DNA of 64,000 nucleotides from an uncultured Eubacteriales bacterium (GTDB taxonomy: Bacteria > Bacillota > Clostridia > Oscillospirales > CAG-382). Positions 43,752-54,400 of the stretch are shown here, piece after piece. Under the pieces are notes generated by a model. It did not search any database and had not been told where the DNA came from. It saw nothing but the letters and a program-made list of their open reading frames with translations. The stretch spans positions 1 to 64,000 of the forward strand of contig CAKSEL010000012.1 of NCBI GenBank assembly GCA_934446675.1. Direction: 5' to 3'. How positions within the stretch are numbered: position 1 is the stretch's first letter; each line of letters starts with the position of its first letter. Position numbers and translations under genes: made by a program.

Positions 43752-46700
43752 ATGAAAAAACTACTCAGTGTTCTGGTTTGCGCTGCAATGCTGCTGTCAA
43801 ATGCCGCATTTGCAATCAGCCCGGCAGTGACCGGGGTTGAAAGCGCCGAAGAAATCGCGCAGACCGAACAAAACTCACAGCAGGATTCCGGAGAAGAGAC
43901 GGCGGAGCTTGCGGCTGAGCTGAAAAAATCAGCGGCTCCGGTACTCAGATGGACTTTTGACGACGGTATAACCGGCTGGGGCAACTGGAACGGCAAGAAT
44001 AAAGCTTCTTATGAGGACGGAAATCTTGTTGCCGAATATGTTTCCACCGGCAACAGCGGAGCAATCACATCTCCGACGTTTTCTCTTGATACGTCAAAGG
44101 CAAAGTATATCAAGATCAGAGTCAGAAATCTCACAAGCTCTACCGGAATACACGTGTACTTCTATAAGAAGGGCGTAAGCGGTATTTCCGAGGCAAATTC
44201 TTTCAGCATAGGTTTTAAGGCAAAGACCGACACATATCAGACGGTGTGGAAAAAGCTTGAGGGCGATGTTACGACATGGGACGGCGTATGCACGCAGTTT
44301 GTGTTCAACTTTAACAGCAGCACTGTCGGCGATAAGATGTATATTGACGAAATCGGCTTTTACGAATACGCGCCGGTTGCGGAATATACCTTTGACAACG
44401 GAGCACAGGGCTGGAGTGCATGGGGTAAATTTGAGTCGTCCGTGGCAGACGGCGTGTTTACCGTAAACAATAAAGCCGATCAGAACCAGGGCGCGATGAA
44501 CTCGCCTGGAAATATGGGTGTTCCGACCGACAAGGTAAGATATCTCTATTTAAAGTATAAGAACGAAACCGCAGCAACGGATATGAAGATATACTACCGT
44601 CTTACCGCGGATTCCGCTTATAACGAAACAAATATATTCAGACCCAAGCTTGAATCCAATATGACGGAATTCGGCGAAACGCTGTTTGACCTTTCAACGC
44701 TTCCGAATTATACGGGAAATATAGTGTGCTTTATGCTTCAGCCGACTCATGCCGGCAAGGTTCATTTCGATACCGTCGCGTTCTATCCCGGTGAACCCGA
44801 AGAAGATCCGATATATGAACTGACGTTATCCGCGTCGGCAAAATCCATAACCGAGGAAAACGGCACGGTTACGATTACACCGAATGTCAATACCAATATA
44901 AAGAAAGCGGCAACTACCGTTTCTTACAAGACAAACAATAATAATGCGGCAGTAAAGAAGAATGACGACGGAACGCTTACCCTTACCGGTAAGATCAACG
45001 GCGACGTTACCGTAACCGCAGTTTCGGATTACGATAAGAGCATAACCGCCGACATTACAATTCCCGTTTCCGGACAGCAGGGAAACAAGACCGCTTATTA
45101 CGGCATGAATATGTTTATGCTCGGAAACTCCATACTTCAGCACGGCAAATTCGAAAGTATAGGCTGGTACGGAAACTGGGGCATGGCTGCTTCCGCCGAA
45201 GAACTCGATTACGCGCACAGACTTCAGTACTATCTTTCCGATAAGTACGGAAACGTGGAATTCAAAAAGTTCAACTTTTCCGCTTTTGAAAGAGATATTC
45301 CAACGACTACCGACTTTTCAGAACGTTTCAAAGATATAAAGTCCGTTATGGACAGTATGTCAAGCCCGCCCGAAATAATTACCATTCAGATGGGTGAAAA
45401 CGTAAATACCGATAACAGAAATACATATAAAGCGGCAGTTATACAGCTTGTAAAATTCCTTCGCGAAAGTGTTCCGGACGCAAACATTGTCGTATGTACT
45501 CCTTTCTGGGGAGGATCGGGCAAGGTTGACGGAATGAAGGACGCCGCTGAAGAGCTCGGCGTAAGAGTTGCATATCTCCATACACTTAACACAAATGAAA
45601 ACAAGGCAATAGGAAAGTTTGAGAATAGCGGTGTCGCAAGCCACCCCGGAGATACCGGTATGGATAATATAGCAAAGCTTATATATGATGAGCTTAACGT
45701 TACTCTTACCGAAAACGTAACTCCCGCATACCTTTGTCCGCCGACTTCGATAAGTATTGTTTCTTCAAAGACAACAACCGTGTCCGACGGAGAAAAGCTT
45801 AACCTCAGCATAAAGACAGTTCCCGAAACGGAAACCGTAAGCGACGTATTCTGGAGCGTGGATAACGAAAATATAGCCGTTGTTGACGAAAACGGCGTGT
45901 TCACCTCAAAGAATAACGGCGTAGTTACCGTAACTGCGGTGTCCAAGGCAGACGAAAACGTTAAGGCAAGTCTTGAAATTACCGTAACCGGACAGACTCC
46001 CTGCTTTACGCTCACATATGACGGCGGTGCGGAGGGTGTAACCGGACTTCCCGAAGCAAATAAGTATGCCAAGAACAATACTATCCTTTCTTCGGTAAAT
46101 CCCGTACGCGAATATTATATTTTCAACGGCTGGACGACCGAAAAAGGCTCAGATAAGACGGTAGGCTCGGTAAATGTCACCGAAAACACCACAGTCTATG
46201 CGTCCTGGAGAAAAGCAGACCTCTGGACATTCGACCGCGACGGCTATCTCGACGGACTTTCGGTATTAAACGGATTTAACGTAAAGGTTTCTGGCGGCAT
46301 CTTACAGGCGCTCGCAACAGATACCGACGAGGCTTCCGGAAACGTGCTGAAGTTTGTATCTCAGAAACTTGATATTGATTCCGATGATGTAAACGCATTC
46401 TTACTGAAAATACAGAATTCCGTAAAGGACGATTCGACGCAGATAAAGCTTACCGTTGTTTCGACGGCAGGAACCTATAACTATACAAAGCCCGTAACAT
46501 CTACCACCGAATACATTACCTATGATTTTGACATTTCAGATGTTTCGGGAATTATCACCGGATTTGAAATAACTCCTACCAATATCGACAGCGGTATCAC
46601 GGTAGATGAAATAGCTTTCTGCTCCGGCATGATTACGTTCGATAAGAACACAACCGACGATGTTTCGGGAATGCCCGAAGATATGGCGGCGACAAGAGGC

Positions 46701-48188
46701 ATGACGCTTCCGGTTAAAGGAATTTCCCGTTTCGGATATAAATTTGCCGGCTGGTCAACGGAAAAAGACGATATTATCCCCGTTACATACGATAAAATAT
46801 ACGGAAATACAACCGTTTACGCAGTATGGGAAAATGTCGGACACTGGGAATTCTCCGACAATCACGATTTCACCTGCAACGGCACCGGAACCGTTGGAAA
46901 CGGTATTTTCAGCCACAACTTCACCGGCGTCAACGATCCGATCATCAATCTTAAAGAATTTACCTTTAACGCAGAGGATTACACAGGATTTGAAATAAGA
47001 TTTTCCTACACGCTCGACGAAGGCGAGACCGGAACATCAACTCAGGTGTTCTTTATGCCCGAAGCACAGAGCAGCTATTCCGAGGCATCGTCCGTGTCGT
47101 ACCGTCATAACGGCAATTCTTCGGACGGATTTGTGACCTTTACCGTCGATATGAAAGACAATTCAAATTGGACCGGAAAGATTAAGGAAATACGTTTAGA
47201 CGCAATAAGCGGATACGGTAAATACAGCCTTGATTATGTAAGACTTGTTCCCAAAGACAATACAAAGTACAGCGGCGGCGTAATGATGGTAAATTTCGGA
47301 GAAACGCTTGATTCCTCCGACAATCCTTACGGCAATGTCGTTGTAAACGGCGGTACTTTCAAGGTTACGGGCGACGCATATGTAAGCAATTTCGTATATG
47401 AATCCGGAAATATCGACCTTTCGGAAGGAACTCTCGGAACCGATATGCCGATTATAACGCTTAACGGAAAATATAAAGCCACCGACTTCGGCGGACTCAA
47501 AGAAAGCGACCGCGTAGTATTCTCCGGCAAGAACAATACAATAAAGAGCGGAAAGTATGCGTACTATGTTCTCGCGCTTGACAGCACCTGCGAATATGCG
47601 CTTGTTACAGGCGATTATACCCGTTCGAGACTTGTAAAACTGTTTTCAAACGGCTCGGTTGAAATATTTGAAGACAGCGATTCAACGCTTGTAACACAGA
47701 ACAGTGCGGGAATACGCTCCGATAATTATACCGGACTCAGACTTCTTGCAAACGTAAGCCATGCTCTGAGAACCGTAAACGAAACGGAAGACTTCGGCGA
47801 CCTTTATGAATACGGCTTTGTCGTAGGACTTGAATCGGATTTTAAAGACAGTTTCCCGACGCTTGACGACGTTGCCGAAATGAAAGCTGTAAGCGGTGTT
47901 GCCTACGACACGAACGGAACCGACGAAGTGTTTGAAAAGCACGCCGACTATAACGTAATAAGCTGTGTGCTTATAAATATTCCCATGAATAAGCCGAAAC
48001 TGACGACAAAGCTTGTAATGACTCCGTATGTTACAATCTCAGACGGCGGCGCGCTTCATACCGTATACGGTCAGCCCGTGGCAAGAAGCGTTTACGAAAC
48101 CGCAAAGCAGATAATTGCCGATTCTCCCGATGTATACGAGCAGAATAAAACGTATATAGATACGGTTATCAGAATTTGCGAAAACTAA
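43752..48188 (+). CDS. secreted multi-domain SGNH-hydrolase protein
   Basis: This 1478-aa exported protein starts at ATG 43752 (MKKLLSVLVCAAMLLSNAAF, AAGGAGAGG upstream). Order: two beta-sandwich modules (about 55-345), an Ig-like segment, an SGNH/GDSL hydrolase at about 445-650 with GNSI for the serine block, IQMGENV for the Gly-Asn block and ASHPGDTGM for the His block. Then come a BIG2-like domain (660-750), InlB/Flg_new repeats (755-825 and 957-1030) alternating with beta-sandwich modules, and the shared C-terminal domain (about 1315-1478). SGNH enzymes usually remove acetyl or other esters from polysaccharides, so deacetylation of a plant glycan is likely. No SLH repeat is present. Confidence 0.85.
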   Translation: MKKLLSVLVCAAMLLSNAAFAISPAVTGVESAEEIAQTEQNSQQDSGEETAELAAELKKSAAPVLRWTFDDGITGWGNWNGKNKASYEDGNLVAEYVSTGNSGAITSPTFSLDTSKAKYIKIRVRNLTSSTGIHVYFYKKGVSGISEANSFSIGFKAKTDTYQTVWKKLEGDVTTWDGVCTQFVFNFNSSTVGDKMYIDEIGFYEYAPVAEYTFDNGAQGWSAWGKFESSVADGVFTVNNKADQNQGAMNSPGNMGVPTDKVRYLYLKYKNETAATDMKIYYRLTADSAYNETNIFRPKLESNMTEFGETLFDLSTLPNYTGNIVCFMLQPTHAGKVHFDTVAFYPGEPEEDPIYELTLSASAKSITEENGTVTITPNVNTNIKKAATTVSYKTNNNNAAVKKNDDGTLTLTGKINGDVTVTAVSDYDKSITADITIPVSGQQGNKTAYYGMNMFMLGNSILQHGKFESIGWYGNWGMAASAEELDYAHRLQYYLSDKYGNVEFKKFNFSAFERDIPTTTDFSERFKDIKSVMDSMSSPPEIITIQMGENVNTDNRNTYKAAVIQLVKFLRESVPDANIVVCTPFWGGSGKVDGMKDAAEELGVRVAYLHTLNTNENKAIGKFENSGVASHPGDTGMDNIAKLIYDELNVTLTENVTPAYLCPPTSISIVSSKTTTVSDGEKLNLSIKTVPETETVSDVFWSVDNENIAVVDENGVFTSKNNGVVTVTAVSKADENVKASLEITVTGQTPCFTLTYDGGAEGVTGLPEANKYAKNNTILSSVNPVREYYIFNGWTTEKGSDKTVGSVNVTENTTVYASWRKADLWTFDRDGYLDGLSVLNGFNVKVSGGILQALATDTDEASGNVLKFVSQKLDIDSDDVNAFLLKIQNSVKDDSTQIKLTVVSTAGTYNYTKPVTSTTEYITYDFDISDVSGIITGFEITPTNIDSGITVDEIAFCSGMITFDKNTTDDVSGMPEDMAATRGMTLPVKGISRFGYKFAGWSTEKDDIIPVTYDKIYGNTTVYAVWENVGHWEFSDNHDFTCNGTGTVGNGIFSHNFTGVNDPIINLKEFTFNAEDYTGFEIRFSYTLDEGETGTSTQVFFMPEAQSSYSEASSVSYRHNGNSSDGFVTFTVDMKDNSNWTGKIKEIRLDAISGYGKYSLDYVRLVPKDNTKYSGGVMMVNFGETLDSSDNPYGNVVVNGGTFKVTGDAYVSNFVYESGNIDLSEGTLGTDMPIITLNGKYKATDFGGLKESDRVVFSGKNNTIKSGKYAYYVLALDSTCEYALVTGDYTRSRLVKLFSNGSVEIFEDSDSTLVTQNSAGIRSDNYTGLRLLANVSHALRTVNETEDFGDLYEYGFVVGLESDFKDSFPTLDDVAEMKAVSGVAYDTNGTDEVFEKHADYNVISCVLINIPMNKPKLTTKLVMTPYVTISDGGALHTVYGQPVARSVYETAKQIIADSPDVYEQNKTYIDTVIRICEN

Positions 48189-48217
48189 AATACAAAAAAT
48201 CATAAACAGATTTTCGT

Positions 48218-48248
48218 CCGTCCCTTTTAACAGGGGCGGCGTTTTTTT
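48218..48248 (+). terminator. terminator after the SGNH protein gene
   Basis: CCGTCCC and GGGGCGG pair (one G-U), followed by TTTTTTT. Confidence 0.8.
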
Positions 48249-48267
48249 ATAATGTGCCTTATTGCTA

Positions 48268-48296
48268 TTGACATTTGGAAAAAACTTGTGCATAAT
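48268..48296 (+). promoter_or_regulatory. promoter of the GH63/MGH1-like hydrolase gene
   Basis: TTGACA (48268-48273) and CATAAT (48291-48296) are separated by 17 bp. Confidence 0.65.
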
Positions 48297-48365
48297 ATAA
48301 TAAGACAAAAATGCGTCCCGGTATTCCGCGCGCACCGGGAGCTTTATTCCGAAAGGACGGTAAAT

Positions 48366-49880
48366 GTGAGAGAGTATTACCCGATAAACAAGGACGTTTC
48401 ATATATAGATAATCCGTATTTTAAAGAAAATACGTTTCATGACGTACATACGGAAGAATTGCCGGAATACGAAAAAATAAAGCACCTGCTTCCGAAACCG
48501 ATATGGGACGGACACGAAACAGAGCTTGAATGTTATAATTTCGCATGGAAAACCGCGTTTAAGAATATCAAAAATCCGTCTGCGGAAAGCGGATTTGTCT
48601 CTCCGTTTATAGATACGGCGTTCAACGGCGATCTTTTTATGTGGGATTCGAGCTTTATACTCATGTTCTGCAAATACGCGTCGCATATATTCAATTTTCA
48701 GCAGACGCTCGATAATTTTTATGCAAAACAGCACCGCGACGGATATATCTGCCGTCAGCTCAACGAAAAAAACGGCGGAGATGCATATTCGAGGTTCGAT
48801 CCCGCGTCAACGGGACCTAATATAATGCCTTGGTGCGAATGGGAGTTTTTCAGACAGTCCGGCGATAAGGGGAGGCTTGAAAAGATCTTTCCCTGTCTTC
48901 TTGCATACCACGAATGGCTCAAAGAAAACCATACATGGCGCGACGGCAGCTATTGGTCGTCGGGATTCGGCTGCGGTATGGACAATATAAACAGCAGACT
49001 GCCCGAAGGCGTTAACCCGAAGTTCTCGCACGGACATATGGTCTGGGTCGATACAAATATGCAGCAGGTTCTGAGCGGAGAGCTGCTTGTAAAAATGGCG
49101 AAAATTCTCGGCAGGGGCGGCGAAAAGGCGGTCGCTGAGATCGCCGAAGAATCGGAATATCTCAAAAAATATATCAATAATAATCTTTGGGACGAAAAAT
49201 CGGCGTATTATTACGATCTGCGCCGCGATGGTTCTCTTAATTATTCAAAGCATATCGGCGCGTATTGGGCGCTTATATCGGGCGTTGTGCCAAAAGAAAG
49301 GCTTTGCGCGTTTGTTTCGCATCTCGATAACCCCGATGAATTCAAACGTCCGCACAGAGTGCCGACGGTATCCGCCGACGATCCGTTCTATTGCGAGACC
49401 GGAAATTACTGGAACGGCTCGGTCTGGGCACCGACAAATTATATGGTGCTGCGCGGACTTGAAAAATACGGATATGAAGAACTTGCATACGATATAGCGG
49501 TAAATCATATCGGTGCGGTTACTGAGGTTTACCGTGACACAAAGACGGTGTGGGAAAACTATGCGCCGGAGCTTATTGAAAAAGGCGGATCGTCAAAGGC
49601 TGATTTTGTGGGCTGGACGGGACTTGTGCCGATTTCCGTAATGATTGAATATGTGCTCGGAATACGCGCCGCCGCAGGTGAAAATAAACTGACATGGCAT
49701 ATAAACCGTACCGAAAGACACGGCGTCGAACACTATCCTGTCGGCAACGGAAAGTTTGCGGATCTTGTCTGCGACGCAAGAAAGTCGGCTGACGAAAAGC
49801 CCTGCGTTCACATAAAATCGCAGAAGAATATTGAAGTCGGGATATTCTGGAACGGCAAAAGCGAAATAATTAAAGCCTGA
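48366..49880 (+). CDS. GH63/MGH1-like (alpha/alpha-barrel) glycoside hydrolase
   Basis: This is a 504-aa cytoplasmic enzyme. GTG 48366 is chosen because AAAGGA lies eight bases upstream and the protein then starts VREYYPINKDVSYIDNPYF; the ATG two bases earlier is out of frame and stops at once. Landmarks are FMWDSSFILMFCKYASHIFN, RFDPASTGPNIMPWCEWEFF, NYWNGSVWAPTNYMVLRGLE and VWENYAPE, which place it among GH63- and trehalase-like alpha/alpha barrels. Aspartate in WDSSF and Glu in VWENYAPE are likely acid and base. The substrate may be an alpha-linked oligosaccharide. L-rhamnose mutarotase follows 59 bp downstream in the same unit. Confidence 0.82.
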   Translation: MREYYPINKDVSYIDNPYFKENTFHDVHTEELPEYEKIKHLLPKPIWDGHETELECYNFAWKTAFKNIKNPSAESGFVSPFIDTAFNGDLFMWDSSFILMFCKYASHIFNFQQTLDNFYAKQHRDGYICRQLNEKNGGDAYSRFDPASTGPNIMPWCEWEFFRQSGDKGRLEKIFPCLLAYHEWLKENHTWRDGSYWSSGFGCGMDNINSRLPEGVNPKFSHGHMVWVDTNMQQVLSGELLVKMAKILGRGGEKAVAEIAEESEYLKKYINNNLWDEKSAYYYDLRRDGSLNYSKHIGAYWALISGVVPKERLCAFVSHLDNPDEFKRPHRVPTVSADDPFYCETGNYWNGSVWAPTNYMVLRGLEKYGYEELAYDIAVNHIGAVTEVYRDTKTVWENYAPELIEKGGSSKADFVGWTGLVPISVMIEYVLGIRAAAGENKLTWHINRTERHGVEHYPVGNGKFADLVCDARKSADEKPCVHIKSQKNIEVGIFWNGKSEIIKA

Positions 49881-49939
49881 CGGAAACTATAACGTCCGGC
49901 GCATAAATTCAAATATATAATAACAGGGAGGATTCAATT

Positions 49940-50254
49940 ATGATTCGCAAGGGATTCAAAATGAAACTTTATGACGGAATGGAAAAGGAATACGAAAAGA
50001 GGCACAATGAACTCTGGCAGGAGATGAAAGATTCCATTCATGCGCACGGCGGTTCAAATTACTCGATATTCTGGGACAAGGAGACAAATATTCTTTTCGG
50101 CTACATAGAGCTTGAAGATGAAGAACTCTGGGCAAAGCACGCAGATACCGAGATCAACCGCAAATGGTGGGATTTCATGGCAAGCGTAATGGAAACAAAC
50201 CCCGATAACAGTCCCGTCAGCGTTTCGCTGCATGAGATGTTCCATCTTGACTGA
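49940..50254 (+). CDS. rhaM: L-rhamnose mutarotase
   Basis: This 104-aa ferredoxin-like-fold protein is exactly the length of Escherichia coli RhaM. His22 in YEKRHNELW is at the position of the catalytic histidine of the family, and the C-terminal NPDNSPVSVSLHEMFHLD is characteristic. It interconverts alpha and beta L-rhamnopyranose for uptake and isomerisation. Its link to the preceding hydrolase suggests that rhamnose is one product released by the locus. No rhaA, rhaB or rhaD gene is in the window. GGGAGG lies upstream of the ATG. Confidence 0.93.
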   Translation: MIRKGFKMKLYDGMEKEYEKRHNELWQEMKDSIHAHGGSNYSIFWDKETNILFGYIELEDEELWAKHADTEINRKWWDFMASVMETNPDNSPVSVSLHEMFHLD

Positions 50255-50308
50255 CAATCGGCAAAAAACAATTCTGCACACCATTTTTTGAAAAGTTTTG
50301 AAACACGG

Positions 50309-50339
50309 CGGCATCGTTTTTACGGCGATGTCGTTTTTT
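50309..50339 (+). terminator. terminator after rhaM
   Basis: CGGCATCG and CGATGTCG (one G-U pair) are followed by TTTTTT. Confidence 0.75.
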
Positions 50340-50437
50340 ACTTTTTTGCAGAGTTAAATATCGTACACAACGCCAGATTTAAGATATAAAATTGACAGAT
50401 TTTAGATATTATTTCATTAATTATTCTTGTTTTGGTA

Positions 50438-50466
50438 TTGACAAAAGAGCCTTGCGAATGTATAAT
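50438..50466 (+). promoter_or_regulatory. promoter of the membrane-anchored coiled-coil gene
   Basis: TTGACA (50438-50443) and TATAAT (50461-50466) are both perfect and 17 bp apart. It may serve the three surface-protein genes that follow. Confidence 0.85.
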
Positions 50467-50507
50467 TAAGAATGTAAATTTGTATTAATATGTAGAGGTG
50501 GCGAGAT

Positions 50508-51404
50508 GTGAAAAAGGTACTTAAAATCGCGGCGGTCTGCATTGTTTCGATAATCGCGGTAATGGTAATTGCATTTGCCGTGCTGTATCTTGCAAAACCG
50601 GATCTTGTAAAGGCGGTGTATAAAGGTCTTACGGCGTCCGGGGACGATATACAGGCGGATATTGAGAAAAACGATAAAGAGCTTGTCGATAAAATAAACG
50701 ATTTCGGCTTTTCGCTGACTCTCGAAGAACTGCAAAAGCTCAATAACGGAAACCTTACCGAACAGGAAATGAAAGATCTTCTGCTCAAAGGCAAGGACGG
50801 TATTTCCGGCGATAATGACGGAAAAGAACAGACAGATACCGGCTCCGAGAAAACGGAAGATAAACCGGAAACCGAAAATCCGGATACCGTTATTCCGGGT
50901 ATAAAGGACGAGTGGAAAGAAAGTACGCATCAGCATACAAAGCCGTCCGAAAATACGGCGTCGGGCAATATCTCTAAAGCAGAAAAACCGTCAGACGGCA
51001 CGAATACCAAAAATCCGCAGCAGGGTCAAGGCTCACAGAACGGCACCGCAGCAAGCGCGGAGTACGACGAAAAAATTGCCGAGCTTGTCGCAAAGATGTA
51101 TGTGCTTAAATCCAAGTATCTCGGCGAAATAGAAGGCGTTGTTTCAAGCATGAAAGCCGAATATGCGGCGCTGCCGAAAGAACAGCAGACCGCAAGCGCC
51201 AAGACAAATATAGCGTCGGGCTATCTGGGAAAAATATCGGCTCTCGAGGCTCAGTGCGACGCACAGGTAAACGCGGTGGTAACGGAATTACGCGGCGTGC
51301 TTGAAAAGAGCGGAGGAGATATGTCTCTTGCGGACGCGATAATGTCTGCATACGCTTCCGAAAAGGAAAGCACGAAGGCGTATTATGTAAATAAGTATTC
51401 TTAA
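50508..51404 (+). CDS. membrane-anchored extracellular protein with low-complexity linker
   Basis: This 298-aa protein starts at GTG 50508 with GAGGTGG upstream. It has an N-terminal membrane anchor (VLKIAAVCIVSIIAVMVIAF). A charged helical segment (45-95) and a disordered linker rich in Asp, Glu, Thr, Ser, Gly and Pro (95-185) follow. A C-terminal coiled-coil region (185-298) reads AELVAKMYVLKSKYLGEIEG. No known domain was found. It lies 46 bp before a large SLH-protein gene and may be co-transcribed with it, so a part in surface-layer assembly is conceivable. Confidence 0.7.
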   Translation: MKKVLKIAAVCIVSIIAVMVIAFAVLYLAKPDLVKAVYKGLTASGDDIQADIEKNDKELVDKINDFGFSLTLEELQKLNNGNLTEQEMKDLLLKGKDGISGDNDGKEQTDTGSEKTEDKPETENPDTVIPGIKDEWKESTHQHTKPSENTASGNISKAEKPSDGTNTKNPQQGQGSQNGTAASAEYDEKIAELVAKMYVLKSKYLGEIEGVVSSMKAEYAALPKEQQTASAKTNIASGYLGKISALEAQCDAQVNAVVTELRGVLEKSGGDMSLADAIMSAYASEKESTKAYYVNKYS

Positions 51405-51450
51405 TAATTTTGTTATGAATTATTTTGGCAATAACGAAAGGAAGACAAAC

Positions 51451-54400
51451 ATGAAAAAGACAACCCGTTTAACGGCTATTTTGCTTGCAGTGATTATGCT
51501 CATGCAGACATTTTCATTTGCGGCAAAAGTCAGCGACTTTGAGGATTTTCCGCATGACTGGTCAACCGAAGCAATGACGGCTGCAGTCAATAACGAACTT
51601 CTTGTCGGAACTTCAAAGACAACGATCGAACCGAAAAAGAACCTTACAAGAGCCGAAATGACAGCCATCATTTCAAGAGCTTTCGGCGCAACCGTTCCCA
51701 TGGACATTTCTTTCACACGGGACGTAAAGGCAAACGACTGGTTCTATAATTCGGTTGCTCTTTCCTATCAGATGGGCGTGTTCAACGGCACGCGCGACGA
51801 TATGTTTGAGCCGAACGAGCTTATGAAACGCGAGGACGTGTTCCTTGGACTTTCGAGAGTGCTTGTCATAAGCGACGACGATTACTCTATTCTCGATAAG
51901 TATACCGATAAGGGACAGGTCGATTCATGGGCAATAGCCGCAGTTTCCGGAATGGTGGGAGTAGGTTATCTCAAGGGCTATGAAGATAATACTTTAAGAC
52001 CGAGAGGATATATTACCCGCGCCGAGCTTGCACAGATCTTCCATAATATAATAAGAACATATATAAGCGAACCCGGTACATACGATAAAGTGTCCGAGAC
52101 CGGTTCCGTGCTTATAAGATCAAAGGACGTAACGCTTGAAAACGTAACCGTAAACGGCGACCTTATACTTGCAGACGGTATCGGAAACGGAAACTGCAAC
52201 ATTACAAATGTTCACGTAACCGGACGTATACTTGTAAGAGGCGGCGAAGGTACGGTTACATTCAAGAACGTTACCGCAGACGGCAAGGTTATAATCAATG
52301 ACCCCAACGGCACGGTAAACTTCCATAACTACCGCACTGACGTGCCTTTCAAGAATAATCTTGAAGAACTGACGCCGGCAACCTTCCTTACCAATCAGCC
52401 CGATACAAAGCCCGGCGGAAATACCGGCGGCGGTGGCGGCGGCGGAGTAGTTTCCAGAAAGTACAGCTACAAAACCCAGTTCTACCTTGAAGACCTTGAC
52501 GGCAATTATGTGCTTGACGATACCCTTACAAAGACCGCACAGGGCAAGTACAATGAAATAGTTTCCGCAAAGGAACTTACCGCCGAGGAAAGCGTAGGTT
52601 TCAGCGAAAATACAACTCACACCGACAGAGTTACCGTAGGTACGATCAAGAACGGTTATCTTGTACTCAAGAGATACTACTCCAGAAATGAGTACAGCGT
52701 AAAGTTTATTGATACCGACGCAACGAATCAGCTCGGCGAAACACAGAACTATAAGTACGAAGCAAGCATTCCCGAATCTGCAATCCCGACACCGTCGGCT
52801 GCTCCAGAAGGAAAGAAGATAGTATGGTGCTTCGATAAAGAGGGAACAGAACCTGTTGATTTTGCTTCGTTCAGGATGCCTGCCGCAAATGTTACGATAT
52901 ATGCCGTGCTCGTTGATATTGATAAGGCGGCATATAAGACAGAATATTACTTTGAAGATCTTGACGGCAAGTATGTTCTTGACGGAGACCTTACAGTTCC
53001 CGGACTTGATTATATAGGTAAGGAAGTAACGGCACCCGGACTTTTGCCGATTCCCGAAGGCTTTGTCGAAAATGATACCCATGCAGACAGAGTTGTAAGC
53101 GGAAACATTGCCGAGGACGGCTCGCTTACCTTAAAGAGATACTATAAGAGAATCGAATATACCGTAAAGTTCCTTGATAAGGACGGCGCGGAAATTGCGG
53201 CGTTTGAAGAAACCGTAAAACACGGCGGAAAGATTGCAAACACCGGCAGAACGACCGAAGCTCCGGCAGGTCAGAAGTTTGAAGGCTGGTCTTTGGACGG
53301 CACAAATAAGATTGATCTTGCGTCACTTACAATTACCGCAGATATAACACTTAAACCCGTATTTGTCGAAGCCGATAAGTATGAGTATAAGACCGAAATA
53401 TACACCGAAGATCTCGACGGTACATATTCTTTAAAGACAACAATATCCGATTACGACTATGACGGAACAGCCGTTACCGCAAAGACTTATACCGAAACCG
53501 GCTTTGAAGAAGATACGGCACATCCCGACAGAGTTGTAAGCGGCACTGTCGATAAGGATAACGTTATCGTACTTGCAAGATACTATAAGAGAATTAAATA
53601 TACCGTAAAGTTCCTTGATAAGGACGGTGCGGAGATCACAGAATTTACCGAAACCGTAAAACACGGCGGAACTATTGCAAACACCGGCAGAACGACCGCC
53701 GCTCCCGACGGACAGAAGTTCACAGGCTGGTCTTTGGACGGTGTAAATAAGGTTGAGCTTGCAGATATTACCGTAACCGCAGATGTTACACTCAAGCCTT
53801 TGTTCGAGACTGCCGCAAAGTATGCATATGTTATAAACTACTACTTTGAAAATCTTGATGATGACAACTTCACCGCAGACGATTCGCTCAAGATTACCGG
53901 CACGGACTACGCAGATGAGACCGTAACGGCAGCCGAACTTGACGCAGCAGATGTTCCCGAAGGATTTGAATTTGACAGCGAAAACTCCGTAATGTCCGGC
54001 ACCGTAAAGACGGACGGTTCGCTCGAACTCAAAGTTTACTATAAGAGAGTAAGACCGGATGTCAAATTCTTTGATTCCGACAGAACAACTCAGGTAGGAG
54101 CAACTCTCAATCCCAAATACGGCAGCAAGATCACTCCTCCTGCAGCACCTGCGGCAGAAAAAGACGGAAAGCCGTTCTGCGGCTGGTCGACCGACGGAAC
54201 TCTTGCAAATATCGTTGACTTCAATCTCTATACGGTAGGCACGGCTGCGGAAAACTTCTACGCAGTATACGATAACAGCACCGTTCAGTACACCGTAATC
54301 TTCACCGTCAACGGAACAACCGTTGCAACCACAAAGGTATACGGCGGCGGATATGCAACACAGCCGTCAGACCCCGTTGTTGAGGGAGAAATTTTCAAAG

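Noticed and set aside
48364..48369. ATG at 48364 as start of the GH63/MGH1-like gene
   Set aside because: It is followed at once by TGA; the in-frame GTG two bases later has correct spacing to AAAGGA.
52120..53082. Minus-strand open frame (320 codons) under the giant SLH gene
   Set aside because: Same reasoning: the plus-strand frame has clear repeat domains and the antisense frame has none.
53137..54100. CRISPR-like array
   Set aside because: The repeats are long, in frame and coding, with diverged copies; there are no short constant repeats with unique spacers.
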